Below, in pieces: positions 52,677 through 62,098 of a stretch of DNA of 64,000 nt (its first letter is position 1; each line of letters begins with the position of its first letter). Below the pieces are notes generated by a model, which did no database searches, had not been told where the DNA came from, and saw only the letters and a program-made list of their open reading frames with translations. The DNA is taken from the NCBI RefSeq assembly GCF_008630635.1, contig NZ_CP043869.1, forward strand, positions 2,417,160 through 2,481,159, in the 5' to 3' direction. The DNA comes from Neptunomonas concharum (GTDB lineage Bacteria > Pseudomonadota > Gammaproteobacteria > Pseudomonadales > Balneatricaceae). A program made the position numbers and the translations under genes.

Positions 52677-54353
52677 TCAGCCTTTTAACGTTATCCGTAA
52701 GTGAATAGTCACACCCTGCTCTGAGGTGATTTTTAGTTGTGCACCCATATATTCACATCGCTCTTTGATGCCTAGCAACCCAAAACCAATATGAGCCTCA
52801 TTGGTTAGTTGATCTAAAGGAAACCCTTGGCCGTCATCTGAAATAACCAGATCAATAGCCTCTTTATGCTTCTTCAAACTCACTGAGACACGCTTAGCCA
52901 TAGCATGTTTTAAGGCATTCGTTAATGCTTCTTGAACAATACGGTAGAGATGAATATCAGTCCCTATAGGCATATTCACCTCCTCTATATCCAAACAAAC
53001 ATCAACACCGCTTTGACGTAAACTATTTAATGTCGGTATTTGTTGGATAGACTGCGATAAACCCAGCGTATCCAACTCTACTGGGCGCAATGCCATTATT
53101 CGGTCATACACCGTTTCATACATATCAGCCACCAGCGCTTTAATTTTCGCGCTATGGGCTATAGAAGGGCTACCTTCGGGGGACTCCTGTTCTAATAAAA
53201 ACGCCTCAACCCTGACAGCAGTCAGCAATTGGCCAAGTTCATCATGGAGCTCTTGAGCAAGATGGCTTCTCTCCTGCTCTTGGCTTTTAATCAACTGATG
53301 TAAAATAAGACGCTTTTCATCAAGTGCTTTGCTTAACCGCTGATTAGCATCTTTCAGGTCAGATCGCCGCTTGAGCAACTCATCCACGATGATATCAATC
53401 TCTTTTCTAAGGTAATTTACCTCTTTAATCCGGCTTGGTTGCCACTGGGTTGCATGCCCCTTAGACGAAAAGTTTTGCACTCCATTAATGAAGCGCTGTA
53501 GATGCTTGTCTAAAACAGACGATAAGTAGGCAGCAGCTAAGCCACTGACAAGCAAACCCGTTAGCACACCGACCATTAACAACTGCCATAATTGCTGAGC
53601 TAATGAGCGAAGGCTATCGCCTTCAGATTCAACCTGCAGTATTAACCCTTTTCCATACTTGTCTATCGATACAGGTAAGGACTGGTATTCATCTCCCTCA
53701 CTAGTCTGCTTGGGATGATATTCTGTGATAGGTATGCCTTCATAGATCAGCGTCGTTTTTGAAATGGCTTGAGTTGAGCGGTTCACAAGCTGATTGAGTA
53801 GAAGCGTGTTATTCGATAATTTGATTCCACCAACTAAACGACCTATCACTTCGTGATTATCATCGCTGAGCAGATAATCCTTTGCCATTAATACCTGCCC
53901 ACCATTTCTGAATAATCGCCAGTTACCCGAAGCGGCTAATTGATAATTTTCATAAAGTTGGCGACAGAGCTGAGGGCCAATATCAACCAATCGACTTCTG
54001 ATTAAATAGCAATGTTGGCGATCAAGCGTGATAAACAACGCAAATTGATAGCGGCTCTGCGAAGCAGCTTCAGTGCTATTCATTACCCACTCTCTCAGCT
54101 CAGTTTCCGACTGCTTTTCTAGAGCACGGAGCACATTGTCCTTTGTACTCAACGTAAGCAGTTCTTGACCCATGAGGCGTAAGTGGGCATCCAGTTCATT
54201 AACGATAGCGTGTGCGCTTCGAGACAGAAACAGTTGGGATTCATCTTTCAGAATCTCTTTGCTAGACATATAGGCATTAAAAGCAAAAATGGAGAGAAAT
54301 CCCATAATGGCTGCCAAAAAGACCAGAAAGATCAGCGTTCTGAATCGAATCAT
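52677..54353 (-). CDS. NarX/LytS-type (HisKA_3) sensor kinase paired with LuxP
   Basis: A 558-residue kinase: TM1 (about 5-28), a roughly 225-residue periplasmic region (29-255) that could hold two PAS/cache folds, TM2 (about 256-278), HAMP, coiled coil, HisKA_3 with phospho-acceptor H370 in LAQELHDELGQLLTAVRVE, and HATPase_c with NALKHA and GFGLLGIKERCEYMGA. It has no receiver or Hpt domain. The start overlaps the LuxP-like stop as TGATG. A NarL/LuxR-type response regulator is expected but is not in the window. Confidence 0.9.
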   Translation of the reverse strand: MIRFRTLIFLVFLAAIMGFLSIFAFNAYMSSKEILKDESQLFLSRSAHAIVNELDAHLRLMGQELLTLSTKDNVLRALEKQSETELREWVMNSTEAASQSRYQFALFITLDRQHCYLIRSRLVDIGPQLCRQLYENYQLAASGNWRLFRNGGQVLMAKDYLLSDDNHEVIGRLVGGIKLSNNTLLLNQLVNRSTQAISKTTLIYEGIPITEYHPKQTSEGDEYQSLPVSIDKYGKGLILQVESEGDSLRSLAQQLWQLLMVGVLTGLLVSGLAAAYLSSVLDKHLQRFINGVQNFSSKGHATQWQPSRIKEVNYLRKEIDIIVDELLKRRSDLKDANQRLSKALDEKRLILHQLIKSQEQERSHLAQELHDELGQLLTAVRVEAFLLEQESPEGSPSIAHSAKIKALVADMYETVYDRIMALRPVELDTLGLSQSIQQIPTLNSLRQSGVDVCLDIEEVNMPIGTDIHLYRIVQEALTNALKHAMAKRVSVSLKKHKEAIDLVISDDGQGFPLDQLTNEAHIGFGLLGIKERCEYMGAQLKITSEQGVTIHLRITLKG

Positions 54354-55423
54354 CAAAGCTCCGGTTTCCCTGAATAGATAAAAGCTTGCTCTATTAGCTG
54401 ATCAATAGTCTTAGTCGGCATATCTGTCGTTATAATATGAAAGTCCCCCGCAAAGACTTGAGGGATTTGAACATTATGCATATCAAGTCGTATCGCTTCC
54501 GCTATTGCAATACCGCTTTGGTCATTCATGCGCATCAAAACGATATCTAGCTTTCCCTGCTTGAGCACTTTCAGTTCAGCCTCTCCTCCACCCCAACCAT
54601 TAACGAATACGTCATCACGCCCAATTGCTTGCAAAGCATCCAGTGCCCCCAAAGCGACATCTGTTGAGCAGGCGTAGATGTACCGAATACTGGGGTAGTC
54701 GGCCAGCATATTTAGCGTCGCATGTTTCGCTTTTTCCCGACTGGCATCCGTAAAATAACTAACTTTTAAATCGTGGTAATCGCCGATATTGTTTTCAAAT
54801 ACTCCGCCTCTTTGCTCACTGAGCACGCCTTCTCCCCAAAACAAAATTCCATAAGGCGTGTTCTGGGGGAATGTAGCTTTAAAGTGTTCTGCAAGATAAC
54901 GAGCACCTTGCGCATGATCAAAACCCACGTACATAAGTGGCTGAATATCAAACCATGTTGCGATAGGCTGTGTTAGGTTCTGAATAATGAGCTTGGGGCG
55001 CGCGCGCGTTAATAGAGACTCAACAATACGCTGTTGGCGGTGACTGTTGATGGTATAGATAAGATAGTCAGGGTCTTTCTCAAGTATTTCTAAAATTTGT
55101 GTTTCCTGAAGATCCGACTCCACGTAGGGTTTGGAGAAACGAATATCCAATGAATACGGAATATCTAGATCATCTAATCGCCCTCGTAGTGCCTTAATAC
55201 TACGCTGCCAATAGTCCGACTCTTGTAAACCCGGATAAATAATCGCTATACGAACGGGCTCACCTAAAGGCTCAGTGGCAGCTCGATCTAAGCTGGACAC
55301 TAACTGACGAAACTGTAAATCTGAAATCTTTTTCTCTGAGGCAGTCGCAGAGAAAGCGATCATGGAAAAACCGATAATAATGTTCAACCATAATACATAT
55401 GAGAGTCTCGAACGAATATCCAT
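54353..55423 (-). CDS. LuxP-like periplasmic AI-2 (autoinducer) binding protein
   Basis: A 356-residue type I periplasmic-binding protein with a signal peptide (ending ATASE, about 29). It resembles Vibrio LuxP over the whole length. Residues that contact AI-2 in V. harveyi LuxP (Gln77, Ser79, Trp82, Asn159, Arg215, Trp289, Arg310) appear here as Q67, S69, W72, N149, R205, W277 and R298, and the S-T-D in YACSTDVALGA (253-255) is kept. ATG 55423 follows GTGGGA; an in-frame GTG lies four codons earlier. The downstream gene is a kinase, so the pair should form a sensor complex. Confidence 0.88.
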   Translation of the reverse strand: MDIRSRLSYVLWLNIIIGFSMIAFSATASEKKISDLQFRQLVSSLDRAATEPLGEPVRIAIIYPGLQESDYWQRSIKALRGRLDDLDIPYSLDIRFSKPYVESDLQETQILEILEKDPDYLIYTINSHRQQRIVESLLTRARPKLIIQNLTQPIATWFDIQPLMYVGFDHAQGARYLAEHFKATFPQNTPYGILFWGEGVLSEQRGGVFENNIGDYHDLKVSYFTDASREKAKHATLNMLADYPSIRYIYACSTDVALGALDALQAIGRDDVFVNGWGGGEAELKVLKQGKLDIVLMRMNDQSGIAIAEAIRLDMHNVQIPQVFAGDFHIITTDMPTKTIDQLIEQAFIYSGKPEL

Positions 55424-55517
55424 ATATGATCCCACTTCTCTTGTTTTCTCTTAACTAGTCTAGTCCACAGAGCAAGAATAAACAGATTACATCTTCACTT
55501 TTTAACGCAAAAATCGA

Positions 55518-56126
55518 CTAAGACATTGTGAATGACTGGCGGGACTTAATGTAGCGTTCCAGATCTTCAGGACAATCCAAATCCCAAAGTACCTTAGGTT
55601 CCTTCCAAGTATAGTTAAGGAGGCGGAGTCGTTCTCTGGTTTGCATCATTACTCTATCAGTGCTCCAGTGAACACCCTCAAAGAGAGCCTTATGTGGTTT
55701 TTTAACACCGACCAAGGCATAACCACCATCTTCAGTTGGCAAGAACACGCCATCTTTACACGTGAGCACATTAGCGCACTGTGTCAGCAGGTCAGCGGTA
55801 ATATCGGGGCAATCAGAGCCTATTAAAACACCCCCGCCCACCTCAGCCAGTGCGTTGTACATACGCTCGCCTAATCCAGTACCTTGCTGCTCACGGTGAA
55901 TGAGGGAATACTTTTGCATCATCTCATCTAAAAAAGGATGGTTATGCTCTCCCGCCGTATATAGATAAACCGGAAAACAATCCGAGCTCATCGCTTCAGA
56001 CAGAGTGTAGTCTAAGAGTTCGCAATACAGCCGAGCTGCATTCTCTTTCCCAATTGCAGGTATCAAGCGGGTCTTCACATGACCAGGCTCGGGTGCCTTA
56101 GCAAAGATGATTAAAGGCGTCGACAT
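55518..56126 (-). CDS. TIGR04282-type (rSAM/arsenosugar-associated) glycosyltransferase
   Basis: A 202-residue nucleotidyl/glycosyl-transferase-like protein (CofC-like, DUF2064) with PLIIFAKAPEPGHVKTRLIPAIGKENAARLYCELL, GSDCPDITADLL and LPTEDGGYALVGVKKP. Family members go with the radical SAM protein ArsS and are annotated for arsenosugar assembly; the exact step is not shown. It overlaps the preceding glycosyltransferase gene by 16 bases. It is the last gene of the arsenic set before LuxP. Confidence 0.85.
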   Translation of the reverse strand: MSTPLIIFAKAPEPGHVKTRLIPAIGKENAARLYCELLDYTLSEAMSSDCFPVYLYTAGEHNHPFLDEMMQKYSLIHREQQGTGLGERMYNALAEVGGGVLIGSDCPDITADLLTQCANVLTCKDGVFLPTEDGGYALVGVKKPHKALFEGVHWSTDRVMMQTRERLRLLNYTWKEPKVLWDLDCPEDLERYIKSRQSFTMS

Positions 56127-56827
56127 TCAGAATCTCCTTCTTCATCTACCCGGTATCCATAAAGCATGGCTAATGTTTTGGGAGAACACCCAATCCAATA
56201 AGCCAATCTTAAAAACCACATCAAAAAAATTGTTTTTAATACACCCTTCTGTTCCCAGCGCCGCCCAGATGTTTCGACCGGTTCACGAATACATCGTGGA
56301 TTTTGCAACGCTTTTAATCGCTTTGAAAACTCAATATCTTCCATCAAAGGCTGATCAGGGAATCCTTGTGCCATCGCAAAGGCCGTGCGCTTTACAAAGA
56401 TCGCCTGATCACCCGTCGCGATCCCTGTTACCCGAGATCGGACGTTCATCATTTTAGCTATTACCTTCAGCATAGGATGTTTTCCGAGGATTACCACATC
56501 AAAGCGCCCCCAAACCACTTGCTCTTGCATGGCACGCTCTAAGTTTTTCAAATCGCACGGTAAGCGGGTATCGATATGTAGAAATAGCAGATAAGGAGAC
56601 GCTGCCAAGGCTGCCCCATTGTTCATTTGCCGCGCACGCCCCGGTGAGCTGATAACAAGGTGATCAACCCAAGGCTTAGCAAGTTCAGGTGTGCTATCGT
56701 GACTCCCACCATCCACGACAATGATTTCAGCCCAAGGGCGTAATACCTGAAGAGAAACAAGCTTTTCCTCAATGATCGCTGATTCATTCAATACAGGAAT
56801 AATGATAGAAAGCTGGGGGTCACTCAC
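56111..56827 (-). CDS. TIGR04283-type (rSAM/arsenosugar-associated) GT2 glycosyltransferase
   Basis: A 238-residue GT-A glycosyltransferase: IIIPVLNESAIIEEKL, IIVVDGGSHDSTPELA, SSPGRARQMNNGAALA, FLHIDTRLP with the DXD-like HIDTR, and ATGDQAIFVKRTAF. The family co-occurs with ArsS and the previous family and is thought to help build the sugar part of arsenosugars. It overlaps the desaturase-like gene by 8 bases and the next gene by 16, so it is tightly coupled. Confidence 0.87.
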   Translation of the reverse strand: MSDPQLSIIIPVLNESAIIEEKLVSLQVLRPWAEIIVVDGGSHDSTPELAKPWVDHLVISSPGRARQMNNGAALAASPYLLFLHIDTRLPCDLKNLERAMQEQVVWGRFDVVILGKHPMLKVIAKMMNVRSRVTGIATGDQAIFVKRTAFAMAQGFPDQPLMEDIEFSKRLKALQNPRCIREPVETSGRRWEQKGVLKTIFLMWFLRLAYWIGCSPKTLAMLYGYRVDEEGDSECRRL

Positions 56828-57629
56828 GACGTAAGGTCTTTTTCAGCTCAAAGTTGAATGGGGATACCAACAGTGCTTTGAGACCCAGCTCTTGTTGGTG
56901 CTGATAATCTTCTAAACCCAGCACCATGGTTTCGGGTGAGTCTTTCGGCTCCACACTATAGACTTTAAAGATCCGATCCCATACCGATAAGAAGAATCCG
57001 TAATTACTGTTGGTCTCATTTGGATAGATTGAATGATGGATACGATGCATATCTGGCGTACACACCAGCCAACGAAGTACACGATCGACTCCGCTTGGAA
57101 GGCGGATGTTTGCATGCGTAAAAATAGCCGCCGCATTAAGCACTGCTTCGAATACCAAAACAGTTAGCGGATCAACACCGAGCAAAATAACGAGTGCTGC
57201 TTTGTAAAGCAATGACAGAATAATTTCAATGGGGTGGAAACGAAGCGCCGTTGTGACATCCAAATCCAAATCCATATGATGCACACGATGCAACCGCCAT
57301 AACCAAGACCATTGGTGGCTTAACCAGTGTTGGAACCAGATAGCAGCATCAAGAATAATAAAGCCCAATATATGGGCCATAGGACCTTCCAGTGCAAACC
57401 AGCGAAACAAACCCACATTCTCCTGCTCCGCCCAAACCGCAGCGGTAACCGCCAACGCACCTAATGTTAATCGCACACACACGGTGTTCAGGAGGATCAG
57501 CCCCAAGTTAATCAGCCAACGGCGCAACCTTGACTCCCGCCAAGGGCGCTTAGGTCGTGCGAATTCTGCTACCATACACAGTAGAAAAACACCGCCAAAA
57601 ATCGCCAAGCGAAATAAGGACTCATCCAT
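56820..57629 (-). CDS. sterol desaturase/fatty acid hydroxylase superfamily protein
   Basis: A 269-residue di-iron membrane enzyme. The histidine clusters of the superfamily are present: WFQHWLSHQWSWLWRLHRVHHMD (HxxxH and HxxHH) and DMHRIHHSI. Several hydrophobic helices surround them. ATG 57629 forms a TAATG overlap with the upstream stop; the longer in-frame reading is a shadow of that gene. It may hydroxylate a lipid or the arsenolipid product, but this is only suggested by context. Confidence 0.85.
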   Translation of the reverse strand: MDESLFRLAIFGGVFLLCMVAEFARPKRPWRESRLRRWLINLGLILLNTVCVRLTLGALAVTAAVWAEQENVGLFRWFALEGPMAHILGFIILDAAIWFQHWLSHQWSWLWRLHRVHHMDLDLDVTTALRFHPIEIILSLLYKAALVILLGVDPLTVLVFEAVLNAAAIFTHANIRLPSGVDRVLRWLVCTPDMHRIHHSIYPNETNSNYGFFLSVWDRIFKVYSVEPKDSPETMVLGLEDYQHQQELGLKALLVSPFNFELKKTLRRE

Positions 57630-59770
57630 TAACGACCTCTTCTCCACTGATGATAACGTTGTAATCCATGTAGTATTTTTGGGGAAACATGAGCGCGCTT
57701 CCACTCACCCGCAGCATATTTATTGGCTTCGGCAAAGGTTGGATAGATATGTATTGTCCCAAGCAATTTATTCATACCAATGCCCTGCTTCATAGCCAGC
57801 ACAAACTCAGCGATAAGTTCCGCGCCATGCCGGCTGACAATAGTAACCCCTAAAATTTTGTCTTTACCCGGTACTGTCAGTACCTTAACAAAACCATGAT
57901 TATCACCGTCAGCAATCGCCCGATCTAAATCATCGATGCCATAGCGGGTAACCTCATAAGGGATGTGTCGCTCCTTCGCCTCACGTTCACTCAGCCCAAC
58001 TCGGGCGATATCGGGATCGGTAAAAGTCGCCCATGGAATCACGCGATAGTCCACCTTAAAACGTTTAAAGCTTCCAAAGAGTGCATTAACAGCAGCGTAC
58101 CACGCTTGATGTGCTGCTACATGCGTAAATTGGTAAGGGCCTGTTACATCGCCACATACATAGATATTCGGGAAACGTGTCTGTAAAAAAGCATTCGCCG
58201 ATACCGTACCGTTTTCACGAATATCAATATTAAGGCTCTCTAAACCAAAACCCGTTGTATTAGCCTCACGCCCAAGTGCTAACAGTAAACAATCAAAGGG
58301 GATTTCTTCTTCGCCACTGCCTGACACTTGCAGGTACGAAACGCCCTCACGCACAACAACCGCTTTTGCTTCTTTACCTAAGTACAGCGTGATACCTTCA
58401 TCAACAAAACGACGTTCGATCAATTGTTGAGCCTCAGCATCTTCACGAGGCATCAAAGTATTTTGCCGTTGTACCAGTGATACTTGGCTACCCAAGCGCT
58501 GAAAAGCCTGAGCGAGTTCGCAGCCGATAGGGCCACCACCCAGCACCAGAAGCCGTTTGGGTAAATCAGTCAGCTGCCAAAGAGTATCGGACGTAACAAA
58601 GTGAGACTGTTCTAGCCCTGGCAAATTAGGTATACGCGGCTTTGCCCCTGTAGCGACAACGATAGATTGGGCGCTAATCGTCTCAGAACTGCCATCCGCT
58701 CGCGTCACGCGAACCTCCCAAGGTGAAACTATACTGGCCTCACCCTCGATAACTTCAACACCCAAGCCGGTATAGCGCTCGACCGAATCATGAGGTTCGA
58801 TAGCATCAATGACTTCATGCACACGAGCCATAACGCGCTTAAAGTCGATCTCCGGTTCTGCCACCTGAATACCAAACTTATGCGCTTGGCGTATCTCATA
58901 AGCTTGGTGAGCTGCACGAATGAGTGCTTTGGAGGGTACACAACCCGTATTTAAGCAATCCCCCCCCATTTTATGCTTTTCTACCAAGGTGACTTTAGCT
59001 TTGACCGCGGCAGCGATATAAGCACTAACAAGCCCTCCACTACCGGCACCTATAACCAACAAATTACGATCAAAACTGCGGGGTTTTTCCCAGCCATCGT
59101 ACACCTGCTTGCTCTTGACCCAATCGACAATACCTCTCGCAATAAACGGGAACAGCCCAAGCAAGGCAAACGCACCGAGCAGTTGGAAAGATAAGATCCC
59201 CGATAGCGATTCAAGCTTACCCAACTGGGTACCGGCGTTAACATAAACCAGCGTCCCCGCAAGCATACCCAGCTGACTGACCCACCAAAATGTTCTAACA
59301 GACATTTGAGTTAATCCCATCAATAAATTGATAAGGAAAAAGGGAAAGATCGGTATAAGTCGCAAGGTAAAGAGATAAAAAGGGCCATCCTTTTTAACGC
59401 CTTCATCAATAGTATTGATGTGTGAGGAGAAGCGCTTGCGCACCCAATCACCTACTAGATAACGGGACGCCAACATGGCTAACGAAGCCCCTGCCGTAGA
59501 TGCAAAGGAGATCAGCACCGTTCCCCACAGCAGCCCGAACAGAGCCCCACCCGCCAGAGTCATCACCACAGCCCCAGGAATAGACAGGGCCGTAACTGCC
59601 ACATAAACAAGGAAGAAAATTGCACTACTGACCAAGAAGTTTTGATCTGTCCAACTTTGCAGCGCCAGCTGCTGCGCCTTTAAGTTTTCAAGCGTAAGTA
59701 ATGAAAAGCCCCCTTGAAGCCAAATCACACCAACAAGGACTAACAAACCGATAATAACAAGGCGTTTCAT
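57629..59770 (-). CDS. DedA/VTT membrane domain fused to FAD disulphide oxidoreductase
   Basis: A 713-residue fusion. Residues about 1-225 form a TVP38/DedA-type (VTT) membrane domain with GGALFGLLWGTVLISFASTAGASLA and RLIPIFPFFLINLLMG. Residues about 230-700 form a mercuric/dihydrolipoamide reductase-like enzyme with GAGSGGLVSAYIAAA, redox motif GGDCLNTGCVPSKALIRAA, VCGDVTGPYQFTHVAAHQAW and C-terminal dimer region HIYPTFAEA. ATG 59770 follows AGGAG. No mercury-binding Cys pair is seen at the end. A membrane redox step next to arsenic genes is inferred. Confidence 0.88.
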   Translation of the reverse strand: MKRLVIIGLLVLVGVIWLQGGFSLLTLENLKAQQLALQSWTDQNFLVSSAIFFLVYVAVTALSIPGAVVMTLAGGALFGLLWGTVLISFASTAGASLAMLASRYLVGDWVRKRFSSHINTIDEGVKKDGPFYLFTLRLIPIFPFFLINLLMGLTQMSVRTFWWVSQLGMLAGTLVYVNAGTQLGKLESLSGILSFQLLGAFALLGLFPFIARGIVDWVKSKQVYDGWEKPRSFDRNLLVIGAGSGGLVSAYIAAAVKAKVTLVEKHKMGGDCLNTGCVPSKALIRAAHQAYEIRQAHKFGIQVAEPEIDFKRVMARVHEVIDAIEPHDSVERYTGLGVEVIEGEASIVSPWEVRVTRADGSSETISAQSIVVATGAKPRIPNLPGLEQSHFVTSDTLWQLTDLPKRLLVLGGGPIGCELAQAFQRLGSQVSLVQRQNTLMPREDAEAQQLIERRFVDEGITLYLGKEAKAVVVREGVSYLQVSGSGEEEIPFDCLLLALGREANTTGFGLESLNIDIRENGTVSANAFLQTRFPNIYVCGDVTGPYQFTHVAAHQAWYAAVNALFGSFKRFKVDYRVIPWATFTDPDIARVGLSEREAKERHIPYEVTRYGIDDLDRAIADGDNHGFVKVLTVPGKDKILGVTIVSRHGAELIAEFVLAMKQGIGMNKLLGTIHIYPTFAEANKYAAGEWKRAHVSPKILHGLQRYHQWRRGR

Positions 59771-59815
59771 TGGCAACTCCTATGAGATAAAAACATCTCA
59801 ATCATGTAGCGCGCT

Positions 59816-60775
59816 TTAACTTAAAGCACCACCACAGCTAGAACCCTGACCCGCAGTACAACCATAACAATGATCACCTATTTTTATAGGTTGATCTTGC
59901 ATCATCTGATCAAACAGCTGAGACAAATGAATAGCGTCGGATTGATCTCCTAAGGGCATATTTAATTGCTGGTTAAAGTCACAATCATATACATAGCCCT
60001 GCCAATCGACCGAAATCAACGAACGGCACATTAAGCCATCTAAGGTACTCGCATTAAATGAACTTCGTAATAACTCCATGTAGGGTTTAAAGAGTCCTTT
60101 AGACAGCAGCATGCTACCGAAACGCTGAATTGGCATATTCGCTAACGTAAAGAGCTGATTAAATTGAATACCATAACGGGACTCAAGTTCTTGTTTATAG
60201 GCGATTTCCAAAGACGCTTGCGGCGGCGGCAACACAGGCCCCTGTGGGTTATACACCAGATTAATCACTAGATCCGAACCGGCCATGCCATAACCCAGCT
60301 CATTCAACTGCTGCAAACCCTCTAGGCTTGCGTTAAAAACCCCTTTGCCACGCTGTGCATTGACGTTATCTTCTAGGTAACAGGGCAATGAAGCGACAAT
60401 CTCGACTTTATGATCCGCCAGAAAAGTCGCCATATCTTCATAACCAGGCTCTGTAAGAATAGTCAGGTTGCAGCGATCCATTACATGAATTCCCTGGGAA
60501 GTCGCTGCCGAGACTAACCGCTTAAAGTGGGGGTTCATCTCCGGCGCACCACCTGTTAAATCCAGTGTCTTAGCACCACTTTGCTGCATAAACTGTAGTA
60601 ATAACTCCATGGTTTCCCATGACATCTCTTCGGTACGCTGAGGGCTTGCAGCAACATGACAATGCACACATGACTGATTGCAACGATAACCAATATTGGC
60701 TTGAAGCGTCGTTAATGCTGTACGACGAATTCTTGGAAAATCAGTCTGGATAAGGTGTGGCAGCATTTCGTGCAT
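59816..60775 (-). CDS. arsS: arsenosugar biosynthesis radical SAM protein ArsS
   Basis: A 319-residue radical SAM/Cys-rich protein. The cluster-binding Cys are C32, C36 and C39 in GYRCNQSCVHCHVAASP. DLTGGAPEMNPHF follows, then MDRCNLTI, GLMCRSLISVDWQGYVYDCDFNQQLNMPLG and the C-terminal HCYGCTAGQGSSCGGAL. In arsenosugar synthesis ArsS adds the 5'-deoxyadenosyl group to a methylated arsenical made by ArsM. No TGA-encoded selenocysteine is in frame. No arsM is in the window. It stands 97 bases after the ArsJ start-side gap and may have its own promoter. Confidence 0.92.
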   Translation of the reverse strand: MHEMLPHLIQTDFPRIRRTALTTLQANIGYRCNQSCVHCHVAASPQRTEEMSWETMELLLQFMQQSGAKTLDLTGGAPEMNPHFKRLVSAATSQGIHVMDRCNLTILTEPGYEDMATFLADHKVEIVASLPCYLEDNVNAQRGKGVFNASLEGLQQLNELGYGMAGSDLVINLVYNPQGPVLPPPQASLEIAYKQELESRYGIQFNQLFTLANMPIQRFGSMLLSKGLFKPYMELLRSSFNASTLDGLMCRSLISVDWQGYVYDCDFNQQLNMPLGDQSDAIHLSQLFDQMMQDQPIKIGDHCYGCTAGQGSSCGGALS

Positions 60776-60872
60776 GATGTGTCCTTTTGCTTTTGCTGTT
60801 TATGTATTAGTCGTCGCAGATCTGTAAACCTTACAAATCAATAGTTTTTATTTTTCAACAATACATCTTAGC

Positions 60873-62096
60873 TTAGATGTTCGACTTAGCGAATTCTCGC
60901 TGCGGAAGGAAAATCGACAAAAGTAAAGTTATCCCAAGAAAGAGTGAGGAGACATACAGGCAAGCAGCTATACCAAAATCCTGATAAACCCAACCCGACA
61001 AAACCGTTCCTAATAAACGTCCCATCGCATTAGCCATATAATAGAATCCGACATCCATCGATGCTCCTTCATCTCTTGCATAGCTGACAATCAAATAACT
61101 ATGTAAAGATGAATTAATCGCAAAAAACGCCCCAAAAATCAGCAAGCCAGCAACCATTAACAGCTCAGGGTTAGACGTCACACCCAAAAAGTACGCCATG
61201 ATTGCAGGAATCACCATTAAAGGCAGGCACCACCATAATGCTGCCTTACCACTTGGAACGCTTCCTTTGTGCTTACCGGTAATGCGCGGCGCGAATGACT
61301 GAATCACGCCATATCCGATAACCCACATCGCCATAAAACTGCCAACAGACCAATGATCCCACAACAGCACTTCACCAAAGAAGACGGGGACCGCAATCAC
61401 AAACCACACATCCCTAGCACCAAACAGGAACAGTCGTGCGCCAGAGAGCACATTAATCGCTACGCTTTTTGAGAAAACATCGGTAAATTTGGGTTTAAAC
61501 TGGCTCCGCCCTAATGATCCTTTTAACTTCACTAAAGAGATAATTAGCACGCTGCATAACAGAGCCGCCATCAAGACAACAGAGGCGCGAAAGCCAAACA
61601 GTGTCAGCAGCACACCTCCTAAGAAAAAGCCCACGCCTTTCAGTGCATTTTTTGAGCCTGTCAGCACTGCCACCCAATGATAGAGACGCCCCTGAGCATC
61701 AGGCGGCACCAAGAGCTTAATGGCACTTTTAGCACTCATTTTATTTAAGTCTTTGGCAACACCGGATATTGCCTGCGCCATCATCACCCAAGGAATACTC
61801 AACCACGAGGAGGGCACAGCTAACATACCTAACGCCACCACTTGCATAGCCAAGCCGATATTCATAGTGCGGTTAAGGCCAATGCGAGCTCCTAACCAAC
61901 CACCTATCAAGTTTGTGACAACACCAAAGAACTCATAAAAGATAAAAAGAAAAGCAATTTCCAAAGGCGAATACCCTAACGTATGAAAGTGCAGAACCAC
62001 TAACATACGTAAGGCACCATCCGTTAAGGTAAACGTCCAATAATTACCCGTGATCAGTAAGTACTGACGAATATCTGAAGATAATGAGGCAAGCAC
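60873..62096 (-). CDS. arsJ: organoarsenical efflux MFS transporter ArsJ
   Basis: A 407-residue MFS protein with about 12 hydrophobic segments and the ArsJ start: NYWTFTLTDGALRMLVVLHFHTLGYSPLEIAFLF, with KDLNKMSAKSAIKLLVP later. ArsJ exports 1-arseno-3-phosphoglycerate that the adjacent GAPDH makes, giving arsenate resistance. The start codon is GTG three bases after the GAPDH stop. The pair gapdh-arsJ is a known unit. Confidence 0.93.
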   Translation of the reverse strand: MLASLSSDIRQYLLITGNYWTFTLTDGALRMLVVLHFHTLGYSPLEIAFLFIFYEFFGVVTNLIGGWLGARIGLNRTMNIGLAMQVVALGMLAVPSSWLSIPWVMMAQAISGVAKDLNKMSAKSAIKLLVPPDAQGRLYHWVAVLTGSKNALKGVGFFLGGVLLTLFGFRASVVLMAALLCSVLIISLVKLKGSLGRSQFKPKFTDVFSKSVAINVLSGARLFLFGARDVWFVIAVPVFFGEVLLWDHWSVGSFMAMWVIGYGVIQSFAPRITGKHKGSVPSGKAALWWCLPLMVIPAIMAYFLGVTSNPELLMVAGLLIFGAFFAINSSLHSYLIVSYARDEGASMDVGFYYMANAMGRLLGTVLSGWVYQDFGIAACLYVSSLFLGITLLLSIFLPQREFAKSNI

Positions 62097-62098
62097 GA

